Counted from the first letter of the stretch, positions 10,249 through 23,752 are shown. The stretch: DNA of 64,000 nucleotides from Trissonchulus latispiculum (GCA_030248195.1 JASAND010022238.1:1-64000); one strand, 5' to 3'. The notes: generated by a model from the sequence alone, not told the origin. Program-made: numbers and translations.

Positions 10249-12562
10249 CAAAAGTGTCGAAAAATTAAGTTTGTGAGGTCAAATTTTAAAAAATTTTCTC
10301 AATGTTTTGCTAATTTATGGACTTATAAGTTAATTTAAACTTAATTAATTTTTATAATTTAAGTGATTTTACCTAAAAATGCTACTTTTTGGCTAAAGAT
10401 TTTGGTATTTTATACCTTGGACTCGCCCCCCCCCCACTTTTCGGAACCCCACACCCCACTTCCCCCTCCACTTTCAAAACCCTAAAAATGCCAGATTCCC
10501 AGGTATGTTAGTCAAGCTCACCAACAGGTGCCTTATTCCCTGGCTGTCCTTTTGCGCAAGCATCTCGTTGTGCTCTGCCTTTTGAAATAACATTCTAGCT
10601 CTTCGCTATCGTGAGATAACCAATTTTCTTATTCCGGCATCGAAAACTTGTCATTTTTTAAGAAATCGAATAATTCATATTGAGCCTTTTCTTGAGCCAA
10701 CTAAGCCGTATATAAAATTAAACTAAGGGCGTCATTTGAAGATTACGCAGATGCCAATTATCTGAGGCATGGTCATTTTCCAATTGCTATCCCATAGACT
10801 GCTATCGCAAAATACACAAACACGACGAAATTTTTTCCAGCAATTCTGGACCATTAAATTTTGGTATGCATGCTAGAGGTTACCAGTAAGCAAATGTGCT
10901 CTACACAAAAATAGCTTTTTAGTTGCACCGATTGTTGCTTTCCAGTCCAGCTGCAGTCGTCGCTTGCCAAAGTTGGGAAAAGAGGGCAAAATCCAGGTTG
11001 CGCATAGGTTTTTGCTAATTTCTCCATAACCAAGAGCGATTTCATAATAATCAAAAAAGGTTCCCGAGCTATTTGATAGAAGCATCAAATGATATAATCA
11101 ATGTATCTCGAAAAATTTACTTCCGGCTGTAAAAAATTTGAAAAATTGCACTCTTTAAAATCCGTTAAAACGTTTTTCGAAACCCAAAAGGAATCACCAC
11201 CGTAAAAAAGGTTTTGCCCATAGTTGAACGTGAAATTAAGTGCATTGTCGGTTTGCCAGTTTTGGAACTTGAACTAGAAAAAGCCCAGCTTACTGGGCTT
11301 ATCCTGCCGGGGGCGAGGATCCCATTTACAACATACAAAGTATATATGTGCTGGTTTTCATAGGTACCAAATTTAGTCCAGAAAAATATCGCTTAGAAGG
11401 CCAAATTTCTAGAAAATTTTCTGGCATTGCTGGTGATTTTTTCTGCCTTTTTATCCCTTTTAACACGAAATGTTTATTGTTGCACTAAAAACAAACTTTC
11501 CTAGCGCATGCTGTGAAAATAACGCAATGTTTCCACCAGTAGTTTCAGTACGTTTTTGAAAAGTTTGACCCCTCCCTGGAGGTTTCTGGCTTTGCCCATG
11601 CATAAGGGAGTCCTCTAAACAATTCTCCAGGAAAACTTTCCTATAGAATAATCCCAATATTCAAGAGAAAGCCAGCTTTTTCCAGTTTATTACATTCTAT
11701 ATTTCTATATTGATAATTTGTGATTATCCGTCAATTATTACACTGCATATTTCTATGTTGATAATTTGTGATGATACGTCAATTAATTACTAAGATTCCC
11801 AGCAATTCTATTATTATATAACTGATATTTCAGTTAATGATCCGATCATTCGTCGTCTCGCTTCTGCAGACCTTATTCTTCGCGATTGTGGTCATTCAAG
11901 GTGCTGACTTTTTCTACCTTGGTCGTTGTAGGAACCCTTTTACCATGTGAAGCGAGAACGATCAGTCAGTGGTTGGGAAAATCAACCGTTCCACCACTGA
12001 TAATTGATCACCTTTTTGCCAGGTTAACTTAGATCGCAGAAACTACAAGACCCCATCCGGAAGATGATCTGTTACCTAATTGATTACCAATCAAATAATT
12101 TGTTAATTTGCACCATTTGTTTTGGCGCGTTACGAACTTTCTGACCCTTTTTCTCTGTCTTGAAGTCGTAATAATTGCTATGGGAAGCCGTGATGAAAGA
12201 AGCAATGCAATTATACGTTTAATATGACTATTGGTTTTCTCTGTTTTGTTGTTGCTCACTTTTGACTGTTATGATGTTTGCTAGTTTTTTTATGATATTT
12301 TGCCAGCGCCCCGTAATTCTGGTTTATAACTTTTATCGTAGCTTTTTGTTAATGGCTGTCATATGGGTTGCTGTCGCTGTTAATATGGTTATGTAAAGTG
12401 TAAACTAACTTTTGGTTTGTATTACCTGTTTGTTATCCAAACCGATGTCGTATATAGCTTGTTTTGCTGTGTCACAAAATTATATGCCTGTTTGGAAAGG
12501 GTTATGCCAGGTTGAATTTTTTGTTTTCACATGCATTGGTAGTAGTAGCTATGTTTGTCGGA
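10249..12562. other. Gene-free stretch
   Basis: I see no supported gene or transposon ends in these 2.3 kb. A small hairpin (AGCCCAGCTTACTGGGCT) occurs near 11283. Two similar segments with TTCTATATTGATAATTTGTG lie near 11700-11775, a short local duplication. Open frames are short and lack splice context. Confidence 0.35.
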
Positions 12563-12895
12563 CTAAGAGTACATAATGATAAGAGTAGGAGACTGCAGAT
12601 ACTCCATGCAATGAGCGCAAAGACCGCTCTTTGTAGGCTATTGCCTGACTCCCCCCGCCAGCCCCCACAAATCGGCTCCCTCTCACGCCTCCCCCACAAT
12701 GGGCACAACTTCCAAACTGAGGTAGCTTGATCGCTTAATATATAACGAAAATTCTAGCCCATTGTAGGTGCGGTGTGAGAGGGGCAATTTGTGGAGGGGG
12801 GATGAGGGAGTAACCTGCACAGAGCATAGTTTTTGGTCTCATTGTATGGGAGTAGAGATAGATAAGAATTACTATCATTATGTACTCTGGATTGG
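12563..12895. mobile_element. MITE of the GAGTACATAATGATAAGA family, copy 1
   Basis: The left end AGAGTACATAATGATAAGAG and the right end, inverted AGAGTACATAATGATAG, match the copies at 32432-32770 and 38184-38555. The interior contains TCGGCTCCC and GAGGGGGGATGAGG-type blocks that correspond loosely. No clean target duplication was found for this copy, so its ends are approximate. Confidence 0.65.
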
Positions 12896-14026
12896 ACTAA
12901 CCCACATTTGAGTTCCTGTTTTTGACTATCCAAATTTTCATCTGAAGTTGTCTTGTTTTGTTGCTTGCCGTGTCTCTCTTGTTTCCAAAAGTTTTTGGTG
13001 TGATGACTATTTTTACTCTGTTACATAAAATGTATGTACTTTGGTTTTGTTGAAAATCATTTTAACAGATTTGTTGATTCTGTTTGCGAGTTTGTAGGAT
13101 TCAATGATGTGTGGTCACTGTTGTACACTTTGTTATTGTTATACGATAGTGTAAAATGGCTTGTTGCATGATTTGTTTGTAGTGTAAACGATAGGAAATA
13201 TCTTCGACGAAGCGGGAAGACTAAGGCTAACGCAAAGCTTAGTAAATGAACTCTAGAAAAACATTTGAATAAGCTCAGAATCATGCAGAACTTCAGTCTG
13301 CATTTGCGTCGCCTGTCAAGTGCAGATTAAGTGTCATTTACTGTGTATACTTTCCTTCGAGTAAAATTGTTGATGTAAATAAGTAGGTCTGTAGTTGGTT
13401 ATGGCTATTCGCTATTTTCATAATTGGTTAGAACGAGAATCGGTTCAAAACGGACAACACCTGTTCCACAACAAGGCAAGCTGGGTGATATGTCCTTTTC
13501 GAGAAGCGAAATGCAGGCGAAGCCAACGAAGGATTCCGAATACTTGATGTTCTGTGTCAGTAAATTCGCGGACAGCGACCGTAGCAAACAAATTGTTCTG
13601 GCTTCGTGCATAAAGCTTGTAAGGAAATAGGTTGCATCAAGAGTACATAACTGGTCTGAAATTCGCATGGTATGCTTAACGTTTTTAAGCAAGCTCGAAA
13701 AGAAGTATTCAGTTGATCCAAAGTGTGTCTGTTGCCAGCTTCAGCGCGCGAGCAGAGCGTGCAAATTTCTTTGAAGTGATGGGTCTAATTTGGGGTTTGA
13801 GCCGTCATCGTGCAGATCATGTCGCAAGCCTAGTGAGTGGCGCTTGTCACAGTCAGTTATTGTTTTCCCATGGTATGATATTGGTCGAGGTCGTATTGAG
13901 ATCTCCGTTCGTTCGTTGCTCGGTCTGCGCATGAGAGCGGCTTATGCCTGGGTTTATCCGTTTTTCCCTTTCTTGCGTGTATTGACTGAGAAGCGAAGGA
14001 ACGGTCTTCCACCTTCGCTTCTCAAT
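12896..14026. other. Gene-free stretch with MITE-like remnants
   Basis: I see no supported gene. Near 13765-13800 the text ATTTCTTTGAAGTGATGGG resembles a block inside the MITE at 32650-32675, so this may hold a decayed relative. Short frames in both strands overlap and are not supported. Confidence 0.3.
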
Positions 14027-14034
14027 GAATCGTC

Positions 14035-15757
14035 CAGAGTAGGATTGTGCCAGCCCGAGCGGCCCGGGTGTAGTCCGAGCGGCCCAAGTGACCCAGTACG
14101 GCTGCGAAGAAACCCAAAAATGCCTCAAATCGCATCAGGTTTGCGCGAGCAGTTTATTAGTATCATGTGTCGGTAAACCCAAAGTGAACTTTCATGGTTA
14201 GATTAGCTGTAACTTCAAGTTCTCATTAGCTATTAGAAGCTTTTCATTTCAATTTTCAGATAATGCTTTGAGCCCTATGTAATTTGTAACCACACACTGG
14301 AGTTATAAAGCTTGTCTTGTAGATTGTAAGATGTTTGGTTAAGTATTGAATCATCAAAAAGGAATAAGAAATCGCGAAGTTTTACATGTTCCTTGTGGCA
14401 AACCAGAGTTTGTCTGCCGCCGCAGGCAAAGTAACTACAATATTTCCTTTTGAATTTTACAAATGTTTGTTCGAAGTCAATTTGCCGCTATTTTGCTGAT
14501 AAAGAACACCTGTATAAAGTTTAGCATTGCAACATGCTTGCTAAAAGCATTTGGATATATAGTAGAATTATGTTTTAAAACTTGTCTACATATATTTTGC
14601 TTCAAATGTGTCGCGTCTGATTATGTACATATATTAAGCACTGAAGAAGACGACAGTGTGTAGACAAAGGAAGCTAGTCACAACGAAAAATCAATAGTTT
14701 TCAGCAATGACAAAGTACAAACTACTCAAACAGCCCGGAATGCCCGAGCAACCCGAGTGGCCCGAGTGGTCCGAACGGCCCGAGCGGCCCGAGTCGGGCC
14801 GGGCTCAACAGAGAACTCGGGCCGGGCCGGTTTCGGGCCGGTCCGAGCCCGAAGCCCGCTTCACGGCCCTGGCACAACCCTAGTCTAGAGATGAAACCGG
14901 GTCAGTTCGGGTCACTATATGGACCGGGTCAGGAGCTCTGACCCGGTCTTGACCCGGTATATTTAATTGGAGGAATTTTTTGCTGTTACAGGATATTTTT
15001 CAAAGTTTTACCAATTTTTGCCAACTGAAAACTTCAACAATTACTCAAAAACTAGCAATAGAAATATTCTTAACTTAGTCGCATAGTTTTTGAAATGCTT
15101 GTCGCTGTAGTAGTGTAGTAGTTTAATAGTAGTAATGTAGTAGTAATAAGAAGGAAAATTTCAGCAAAATAAGGTTTACAGATTCTGAGTTTTACTTTGC
15201 ATTTTTTGCAATTGTTATGGCTTATCTTGAGAAACCAATTCTGATTGATTTTATTTCATATTGTCTGAATCCTAGCCATACGAAAAAATATTTCCAAAGG
15301 ATTTCTGCTGAGTGAAACTTCAATCATACAACTAAATGAAATATTTTACCAAAATATATAATGATAGAACAGGAAAGTGCTGTTAAACCCTAATGATCAG
15401 AATTAGATGATGTTATGACTTCGGCAAAGTATTGTGTTCCAATTTGTGTGATTCAAAAAGCTATGTAGTTTACTTGACATTATAGAGTGCAAAATCGTGC
15501 AAATCGTTTTGATTTTTTTTCCGGCTTTACAATATTCACTTTCCAATGCAACTACTTCAAGTAAAGCAAAACTTATGCCCAACTTGATATTTTAGTCGTC
15601 CAAAATGTCCAATATGGTAAAAACACTCATCGCACCCCAATAAAGTATTTTTAATTTTTTTGCAAGCTTAAACCTGAATTTTCAAAAATACCTGGTCACC
15701 GGGTCAGGGTTCGACCGGATCACCGGGTCAGTAAATAGTGACCCGGTTTCATCTCTG
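14035..15757. mobile_element. hAT element with ACCGGGTCA ends, TSD GAATCGTC, split by a nested hAT
   Basis: The outer duplication GAATCGTC is perfect, at 14027-14034 and 15758-15765. The left end CAGAG is cut off five bases in by another hAT (14040-14882), and the end resumes as TAGAGATGAAACCGGGTCA at 14886. The right end, inverted, is CAGAGATGAAACCGGGTCA. Subterminal GACCCGGT repeats are present at both ends. It is related to 47400-48175. No transposase. Confidence 0.85.
14040..14882. mobile_element. hAT element with GCCCGAG subterminal repeats, TSD GTCYAGAG
   Basis: The ends are TAGGATTGTGCCAG and, inverted, TAGGGTTGTGCCAG. The duplications GTCCAGAG (14032-14039) and GTCTAGAG (14883-14890) match 7 of 8. 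Repeated GCCCGAG and GGCCCGAG units lie near both ends. It interrupts the left end of the 14035-15757 element, so it is the younger insertion. Confidence 0.85.
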
Positions 15758-15772
15758 GAATCGTCCTTAAAG

Positions 15773-18270
15773 TAGTGCTCGGAACGGTTCCACTGGAACC
15801 GGTAGAACCGGAACCGGAACCGGAACCGGAAGGATTTTTAGAACCGGAACCGGAACCGGAACCGGAACCGGTAGCATTTGGAACCGGACCGGTTCCAGTG
15901 TAATTTGTCTCAGATGATTTGAAAAATATAACCAAAAATTCAGTTTTCAGCCTGCAAATTTTCAAAATTTCTCTAGCCTTTAAATGTGAACTTTTAGTCA
16001 GGAAATTCTGAAAATTTCTCTATCCTTTGAATGTGGTTCCCTGGAAGTTTACTCCAATAAGTAAGAGTATAACTTTTTCTTGTACATATGTTGGTAAGTT
16101 ACGCAATTACTTTTGAGCTGATGCTTTTGGAGTCATCAACTTGGAAGCATTAATACTAATTGTCTACTTCTAGTTAAAAACCGTCTTTACATCAAAATAT
16201 AGCTTACGATAGTCTTTTTCTAATAGATACCTGGAAACTAACCATGATGTCTAAAGTTTTCACTAAATATTAGAATTGGTGTATATAGATTTCCGCATAA
16301 TCTCGCAATAGAGACAACGATAACGAGAGTCTGGCCGAAAACTGTCTTGAGATTTGTTTTCAGCAAACTCTGAAACTTCCTGTACTACATATACAACGTT
16401 TCAGGAAAATCGTAGAAAAAACTTTGGTTTGTTCCTCTTAGACTGTTGTTTTACCAATGTTGTTTACCCCTTGGAAGCTTAAATTTTTAAATTTTGCTGC
16501 AGATTGGCCAATAATTTGTTGAAATGCATTTGTGCTAAATTTCAGCAAAATCGTTTACAAACTGGAAGTTACACAGAGGGATTCGTCCACTTTCCTAATA
16601 CCGGCAGCCTGCATTGGAGATGAAATAAAAATGTTCATTAATGAATGAAACCGATTATTAATAATTAATAAAATGAATAAATATCTTCATTTCTAGTCCT
16701 ATAGTCATTTTGTTTAAAATTTTTCAAAGTTTTCAAAGTCCTAGTCCTAGTCCTTTTTGGAAGTTAATTTTTCAAAATTCTCAAATGGTGAAAAGTTGGA
16801 AAGGACTGCGAAAGGAAATTTTATTATCTTAGCACTTTTCACGCATGCATGCAGGTAAATTTTAACTCTGCCAGTTTTAACTCTTTTAACTTTTATTTTT
16901 AACCTGCAGAGTTAAGATTTAAAAACAGGAAGAGTTAAATTTAACAATGCGCATTCATGGAGAGGGTTAGAAAAACTTCCTCTCATCTATTCTACTCTTC
17001 CCATTCGCGAAAAGGACCTGAGTACACAGTAGAGTCGCAAAAGTGGTCATTCTTACTGGAATCAGGGCACCAAAATGAAAACGAACATTTTTAAAAAGCA
17101 TTGAGCTATTTCTAACGGTTTAAAGTTAGTATATATATAAGCCAGAACGGTTGCCAGTTTAATGAAATTAGTTTATTCAAACTGAAGTTCAAGACAATTT
17201 TGGTTTATTTAAACTTGTTCTATTGCACATTTTACCACCTCAAATTTGCTATTTGCCAACACCAAAGTTTATTGCGAAAACTGGAGATTTCACCTAAGAC
17301 TAATTCTGCAGTTTTGAGACTTCATGTAAAGATCGAAGGTTTATGATTGAATAGTGCATCCGAAATTTCACTAGTTGCATATAATGAGGTGAATCGTGAA
17401 TGTACTCGTTGTAAGCATTAAATCATATGTAGATCTTTTTCCAACTCCAAACATCGACAAAATTATATATTGGGTTTCAAAAACACGGCATAGATAAATA
17501 AAGATTAGTTTTGATGTTATTAACATTTATGATTTGTGCTGTGCAGCGCATTTATTTTACGAATGCAGATTATATAATCTTTTAAATGAATTCAAGCTTA
17601 ATATACTAGTCTTAACCTTATGTCTCGATAGGAGAGATATTGAAGAAACACTTGTTCACTTTTTCGAAATTTTTAATTTTTTCGCTTTTTAGAGCTAACA
17701 ATATCCTGCCAATCGCGAAAAATTGGATTCGAGGTATCTGTATTATTTCTTGCCAAACCTGCCGCTGCTTTAATGCAAAAAACATGAATACTTTGAACCC
17801 GCAAGATAGAGGATCGCGAGAAATTAACAAAATTCTTGGTCAGTTGTCAAACAAAATAAATATGAGAACCAGCTAATTAGTGCCTGTGTCATGCCGTGAA
17901 TGCTCAAATCCTATACGGTTGAACAAAATATTACCATGGTACACAGGATGAGTTTAGGATTCAAACATTTTACAAATTCATTACACTTTTTGACACATTT
18001 TAAACACTATTAAACATAGGGGTGAAAATTAATTACTTTTTACACGTAAATTAATAACCTTAAGCATATAACAACGTTGGGTCATAATGTTTTGATCCAA
18101 TTTATATAAAAAAATTAAAAAATTTTGAATTATAAGCGTTTTATAAAAATCTCAATTGGAACCGGAACCGGAAGCTAGAACCGGAACCGGAACCGGAACC
18201 GGAACCGGAACCGGTGCTCTGGAACCGGAACCGGAACCGGTTTCAAAAATCGGAACCGGTCCGAGCACTA
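15773..18270. mobile_element. hAT element with CCGGAA arrays, 2.5 kb, TSD CCTTAAAG
   Basis: A perfect duplication CCTTAAAG lies at 15765-15772 and 18271-18278. The ends are TAGTGCTCGGAACGG and, inverted, TAGTGCTCGGACCGG. Subterminal hexanucleotide arrays (GGAACC)n lie at about 15789-15880 and 18159-18250. The 2.2-kb interior is AT-rich and carries no transposase frame, only short frames. A degenerate GTTAAAA-type palindromic MITE lies at about 16850-16950. Confidence 0.9.
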
Positions 18271-18687
18271 CCTTAAAGGTCATGTCTGAAATTTGGCAGC
18301 CGATGGCGGTATAAGAACTTTGCCAGTTCTCGAAATCTTACCTAATTTTAGGGACAATATTATTTGTCTACAAAAAGTTGGGCTTTCATTGGATTGGATG
18401 ATTCTGTCTTTAGCTGGTTGTGACATTGTAAGGTTGTTTCAATAGGCTATTTCAGACTATGTTTCAATTTCAGTTGTAGACGGTGATCGAATTCAGTTGT
18501 AGACGGTGATCGAACAAATTCAGTTTCAGGTGTATTCCGGGAACCGAAATTTTATAGTTGTTTCAGACTTCGAGCAAATTCAGTTTCTCGTGAAACCGAA
18601 ATTTTATATAAGTTTCACTCGACAAAACAAAATACAAATTTCCGATCCAGTCATTTCAGTAATTTCTGTCGGAGTTTCAGTTACAGT

Positions 18688-20462
18688 TAGTGTTGGGCGT
18701 TGGACGCTTTCAAGGACTTCATATCCCTGTGCATTTGTGCATTTATGCGTCCATCTAACGATTTACGAATCTCTCTATCGTTGGAGGACTACTGCATAGG
18801 AAAGCGAAGAACTTTTGAACAAGCCTGCAGCTACCCAGAAAATCCAGTGCTGTCTAACTGTTTCCAAGAAACAACCGATGTTGAAAATAAATTAAATATT
18901 AATATACTTGCTTGTTAGAAAATTCTCACTAAAGTCTGACCAAAAATTCTTGGAACCGAACTGTGAGCGCTTGTCCTGAGTTAACCTTTGAAGTTAGTCT
19001 ATATAAAGTATATATTTTTAGAAACCTCAGGAGGAGGAGAATCCGGCAAAACCATCATATCCGGTCTATGTCCGGTTACCGGATGCCAAATCGATAAAAA
19101 CGCTTCAGATTCGGAAAGGAAATGCTAATTAAGTCATACTCTAGCACGTTGGTCCTTGGCCCAAGACATATCCGAAAATCCGGTCACATCCGGTCCATGT
19201 CCAGTAACCGGATGTCTAGGTCACAAAAACTGTACAGCAAGATGGGTAGGTCGTACAGTTTCGATGATTGAAGTTTTGGATTCAGCGGGTCGAAATTAGT
19301 CTATATACGCAGTTTTGTCCAATTTGGACCGAAATTGCGTGATTTATGGTCGTATCCGGTTCGAAAAAAAAACGGAAAAATCTGTTTTTCCGGTCTGGTG
19401 CTCGGAATCGGGGATAAAAAATGTTAGTTTTTGGCACAATGAATATTTAGGAGGCTACTTTCATTTTACCGGTGTCAAAGTAATAGAATATCCGGTCGAT
19501 TTGCGGATCTGAGCTTTGAAATTTGAGATTTCATAGGCTATTATCTCAATATTCGGTTGGTCCGGAAGTCAAATTATTTCATTTAAATGATATTTTGTCT
19601 ATCCCTAACAAACTTCAACCTCAAATTACTTCATATCTGCTTTAATTTTTGAATTATGGAGTTTTAAAAATGGTTCAAAAATAACTTATATGGCATGCGA
19701 CAAAGCTAAGCGTACATGTCCGGTTTAACAATTAGACAAAACAAGCAAAATCAGCCCTCTTTTAAATCGCTATCATTCAAAAATTTTTGTGACCTAGACA
19801 TCCGGTTACCGGACATGGACCGGATGTGATCGGATTTTCGGATATGTCTTGGGCCAAGGACCAACGTGCTAGAGTATGAATTAATTCGCATTTCCTCTCC
19901 GAATCTGAAGCGTTTTTATCGATCTGACATCAGGTAACCGGACATAGACCGGATATGATTGTTTTACCGGATTCTCCTCCTCCTGAGGTTTCTAAAAATA
20001 TATACTTTATATAGACTAACTTCAAAGGTTAACTCAGGACAAGCGCTCACAGTTCGGTTCCAAGAATTTTTGGTCAGACTTTAGTGCTGAATGTTTACCG
20101 GTTCGCAATCTTCAGTTTTTCGAATGAACTGAAACTGAGACTGCAACTCCGACTGAAACTAAAACTGAAATTATTTTGCGATCCCGGCTGAAGCTGAAAC
20201 TGAAACTTAAATTAGTTACTGAAACATCACTACTATTTGAAGTAAAGAAAAGCAGCAAAATTTTAGCAGTCATTCGGGGTTTGCCAGAACATTCCCATCT
20301 GAACCTGAAAACTGCAGGTTGGCTGTCCGTTGGCCGGTCATTGGCTGTTGTACAGCAGAGAGAAGGCCAATTGGCCGAGGGACACTGGACACAGTCAACG
20401 ACCAAAGTCCGGTCAATACTAATGGCTAGGCCGACGAAAAATCCGGCCAACGCCTAAAACTA
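18688..20462. mobile_element. hAT element with TAGTGTTGGGCGTTGG ends, TSD GTTACAGT
   Basis: A perfect duplication GTTACAGT lies at 18680-18687 and 20463-20470. The ends are TAGTGTTGGGCGTTGG and, inverted, TAGTTTTAGGCGTTGG. GC-rich TTGGCC motifs near the right end resemble the element that splits the gene at 32857. A foldback (about 18928-20086) is nested inside. No transposase. Confidence 0.88.
18928..20086. mobile_element. Foldback element with about 300-bp arms
   Basis: Left arm 18928-19232 and right arm 19781-20086 are inverted copies. They start CACTAAAGTCTGACC and contain CCTCAGGAGGAGGAGAATCC and ATATCCGGTCTATGTCCGG. The loop is AT-rich. A solo fragment of the same arm (AACTCAGGACAGG ... 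GTCAGACTTTAG) lies at about 30920-31010. Confidence 0.8.
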
Positions 20463-20470
20463 GTTACAGT

Positions 20471-21456
20471 TCTTTCAAAAAAGCTCCCTATCCAGCATCC
20501 ACCAGCTGAAAACTCTCAGAAAACTCTGGAATTGATTTTAGTTCGGAATTCAAAGTAGTTTCAGCTAGTTTCGGGTCGGCGGGCTACAATAATTTCAGTT
20601 TTCGCTGAATTTCAGTTTCAAAACTTTTCCTAATATAGCTTGAGTTTAAGTTGCAGTTTCAGTAACGGAAACATCACTAGTTCGTTGATATGGGACCAGT
20701 TTCATAAAACTATTCTAGATCTTATTTGCTAAACCACCCTGGAAGTTTTTGAGATCGGCTCTTGTTCTCTGGTCGACCTGGTTGGGTAGTAACTAGATGG
20801 CGATATCAGAGATGGGTCCCAGGCCAACGTTTGACTTTCATCGAGGTTTCATACACTGAGAATCTGCGCAAGATGTTCTAAAGATGCAGTGATTGCATAT
20901 CCAAAATTGAGATAATCTGTAGCCTGCTGGTTTCCTTTCGGGTATTTTTGACTCATACTGCTTTAATCTTTTACGTATACTATAACTTACGAAATACCCT
21001 ATTTCCGTGCTCTTTAATATTTTGGGACCAGTCCCGTATTTTTAGGCCAAAAGATAAGATTTCTCGAACGTTAAGACCTGAAGAACCAAATCCAAAAACA
21101 TGTCCCTCGGCCCATTATGTCCTTCATATCATGGCACAAAAAGAACCTTTGGCCGATTCTACATTTATGAGAAATCGATGTTCAAAATTTTTCGTCTGTA
21201 TTTAGCCGCTATTTCAGAAAATGCTTGCTATTTTTTGCTAATTACACTAGTTTCGTATGCTCCTTTGAATGTCCTAATTAAAATTGCGAAAAGCACTGCA
21301 CAAGAGGATACCACCACCTTAAATCAACTCCAAATATGGCTATGTCAAAAAGCAGAACCCTGATTTACGCCACGTAATCTTTATAACTGTCTGCTAAGCA
21401 AATTTCTCTGGAATGCCCACCACCCCTCAAATCGTTCAAATGTGATGCGACCAGGT
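20471..21456. other. Gene-free stretch
   Basis: I see no supported gene. Short plus-strand frames at 20948-21363 overlap in two frames, have no recognisable domain, and lack clear splice sites. Confidence 0.3.
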
Positions 21457-21945
21457 AAGCTAAAATTTTGTATGGATATGTTATCGACCACGCTGAGTTC
21501 AAACATAGCAGCATTTTTCGATTTCGCGAAGATCAATTTTTTTTCGATTTGCAAGGGGTGACCAAGGGAAATTGAAAGACTTTTGTCTTCGATTCAGTTG
21601 AAAAGTTGTAGATATGGTTTTCTTGTCCGCGGAACACGAATATGAAATCCGTTAACCGATTCGGCTTTCCCTTAGTTCAGTTATAAAGCTTATGATATAA
21701 GTATGCTGAGCTAACGGAAAGCTGAATCGAGAAACAGACTCAGATTCGTGTCCTTCGGCCCAGAAAACCCCTATACACCTTTTTCGCAAAATCGAAGACA
21801 AAAGTTTTTCGGCTTCCCTTGGTCCCTGTTTACGGATCGAAAAAATCGAATTTCGCGAAATGGAAAATTTTTGCGATATTTGAACTCAATGTGGTCGAAA
21901 ACGCACGAATACCAAATCTTAGCTCAAATTCTTAAGCGTTGAAGA
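21457..21945. mobile_element. Foldback element, about 0.5 kb
   Basis: The two halves are inverted, imperfect copies centred near 21690. Matching blocks include GACCAAGGGAA against TTCCCTTGGTC and CGAAGACAAAAG against CTTTTGTCTTCG. The family is shared with 52760-53190 and, more distantly, 55480-55965. Confidence 0.75.
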
Positions 21946-22657
21946 ATTTGAGGGTGTGGGGGGGGGTAATCCAGACAAGACCCACTTCTCCTACAACGGT
22001 AGCTGTATATTAAAGACAAAGAGATCATTTTTAATTCACAACATGCAGTTTTATTTGACAAAAGCAATAAAATACTCTAGGCCTTCAAAACATCCACGTT
22101 TAGCCAGAGATTTAGTTTCATACTCTACGCTCTTCTTCTTCAACACCATCTTTCTTCTTCCGCGTCCAGAGTAGGACAAAACTGCACATGCATTGAGGAG
22201 GGCTATCGTTTGGAAGTTGGAGCTGCACTTTTTACACACGTCGTAAAAAAACTGGTTTTAATTGGCCTGCGCAGTCAGTGACGCCTATACCTATTTTTTC
22301 TAATATATCATCCGGAAATCAACATCTTAGACGTTATTCACAGCCCGCGGCCGCCCAGTGAAACTTCCGAAATCAAGCACTAACGACTGTATGTATCTGA
22401 GAGTGTGCATCCATATTGTGTTGGGCAGAAATTGAGGACATTATCTCTAATTTAAATTATGTGAACGTTGAATAATTTTTCCTGCCAAACTATCAATTTC
22501 TAAAATCATCCTTCAATTTCTAAAATCATCTTTCAATTTTTAAATTCTTCTTACTCAATCGGAACATAAATCAAAAAATATAAACAACAGTTTTAGTCTG
22601 TAAGTGCTGCTGTGATATTAAAAATGCTAACGATTTGAAGTAGAGGCTTTAGTGTGG

Positions 22658-22843
22658 TTTGTGCACCCATCTGCACAAAAGCACCAGGTGGCTAAGGGAA
22701 ATGATGTTCTAACTTTAAATTTGGCCAAAAATGTCAAAACGTTTGGCCAACCAAAGAAGAATATTAATCTTTTAATCCTAGTTCGACTAACACAATGTTT
22801 ATATGCAACATTTAGTAATTTTTCTGCAGATGGGCACACAGTT
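22658..22843. repeat. Short inverted-repeat element
   Basis: TGTGCACCCATCTGCA at 22660 is mirrored by TGCAGATGGGCACACA at 22826-22841. This may be a small MITE. The interior is open on both strands for 60-70 codons, with no family support. Confidence 0.45.
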
Positions 22844-23499
22844 TAATTTTCTTACGAAAAGGAGCAGTGAAGCCAGTTCCTACTAGCCTAATGTTTTTAA
22901 TTAATCATGTTGGCAGTTGCAAGCTAGGAATTCCCATCCCCTATATCTTCAAAAGCCAGTCCATCGGACAAAGTCGGGGCAAGCGCATCTTAGTGACCCC
23001 CTTCCAGGTAAGTGGCATCCGTAATTTGATGCCGCAAACGGATAATTCCTGAGCCCACCTGTTTTATCTTTTGTCCGCCAGTTATATATTGAGTTGCGCC
23101 CACTGATCGGATCAGTACGTGACGCTCCCTTTTTATACCTCCACGTCCGCGTCTGCGTTTAATCTTCCGCGTACGTTCTCCTTTTGTCTTGGTCCCCATT
23201 GTTAACACAATCCAGGGTCCTAGCAATATTACCCTAAATCTTCTCAGAAGCATTAGACTAATACATATGGGAAGTTTATCTAGCAGACATGGCCATGGTC
23301 GAAATCCAATGCCAAAGAGCTTAAGATAATTCTAACAAGCCTAGAAGATTAGCCTAGAAGATTTCTTTAATTTTCACAAATGTATGTTTATAAGCTTGAC
23401 ACAGTTTAGTCATAAGCAACATAATAGAGCATACTAATTTACATTTATTCAGTTTAAATGAAATCATAACAATTATTGCAACGTTTCAACGAATCTTGG
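22844..23499. other. Gene-free stretch with one possible exon-like segment
   Basis: A plus-strand frame of about 45 codons ends at CTTCCAG followed by GTAAGTGG at 23008, which could be an exon and donor. A basic minus-strand frame overlaps it (22990-23253). Neither matches a family I recognise and they conflict in strand, so I do not call a gene. Confidence 0.2.
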
Positions 23500-23752
23500 G
23501 ACCTTTTCAAGAAAGGGTAGAGTAGAGTAGAGTAGAGTAGGGTAGGGTAGAGTTAAAATTAACTATGTTCATGAAAGCGTGGAGTTAATTTTTGCTCTGC
23601 GTTTTTAACTCCCTTGAATCCTGCAGGGTTAAAAGTGGCAGGGTTAAAAGGAGTTAAAAATGGCAGAGTTAAAACTGACTCCATGCATTCATGAAAATGG
23701 TTAATTTTAACTCTACTCTACGCTACTCCATCTTCCTTGAAAAAGGAACTAG
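23500..23752. mobile_element. Palindromic MITE of the AAAGGGTAGAG family
   Basis: The element runs from GGACCTTTTCAAGAAAGGG with (TAGAG)n to a mirrored CTACGCTACTCC...TTCCTTGAAAAAGG. The inner part contains GTTAAAA/TTTTAAC blocks in both orientations. Relatives lie near 24715-24860, 43228-43380 and 43488-43610. Confidence 0.65.

Noticed and set aside
22867..23253. Possible exon on plus (donor at 23008) or basic protein on minus
   Set aside because: Conflicting strands, single short exon, no acceptor or partner exon, no recognised domain.
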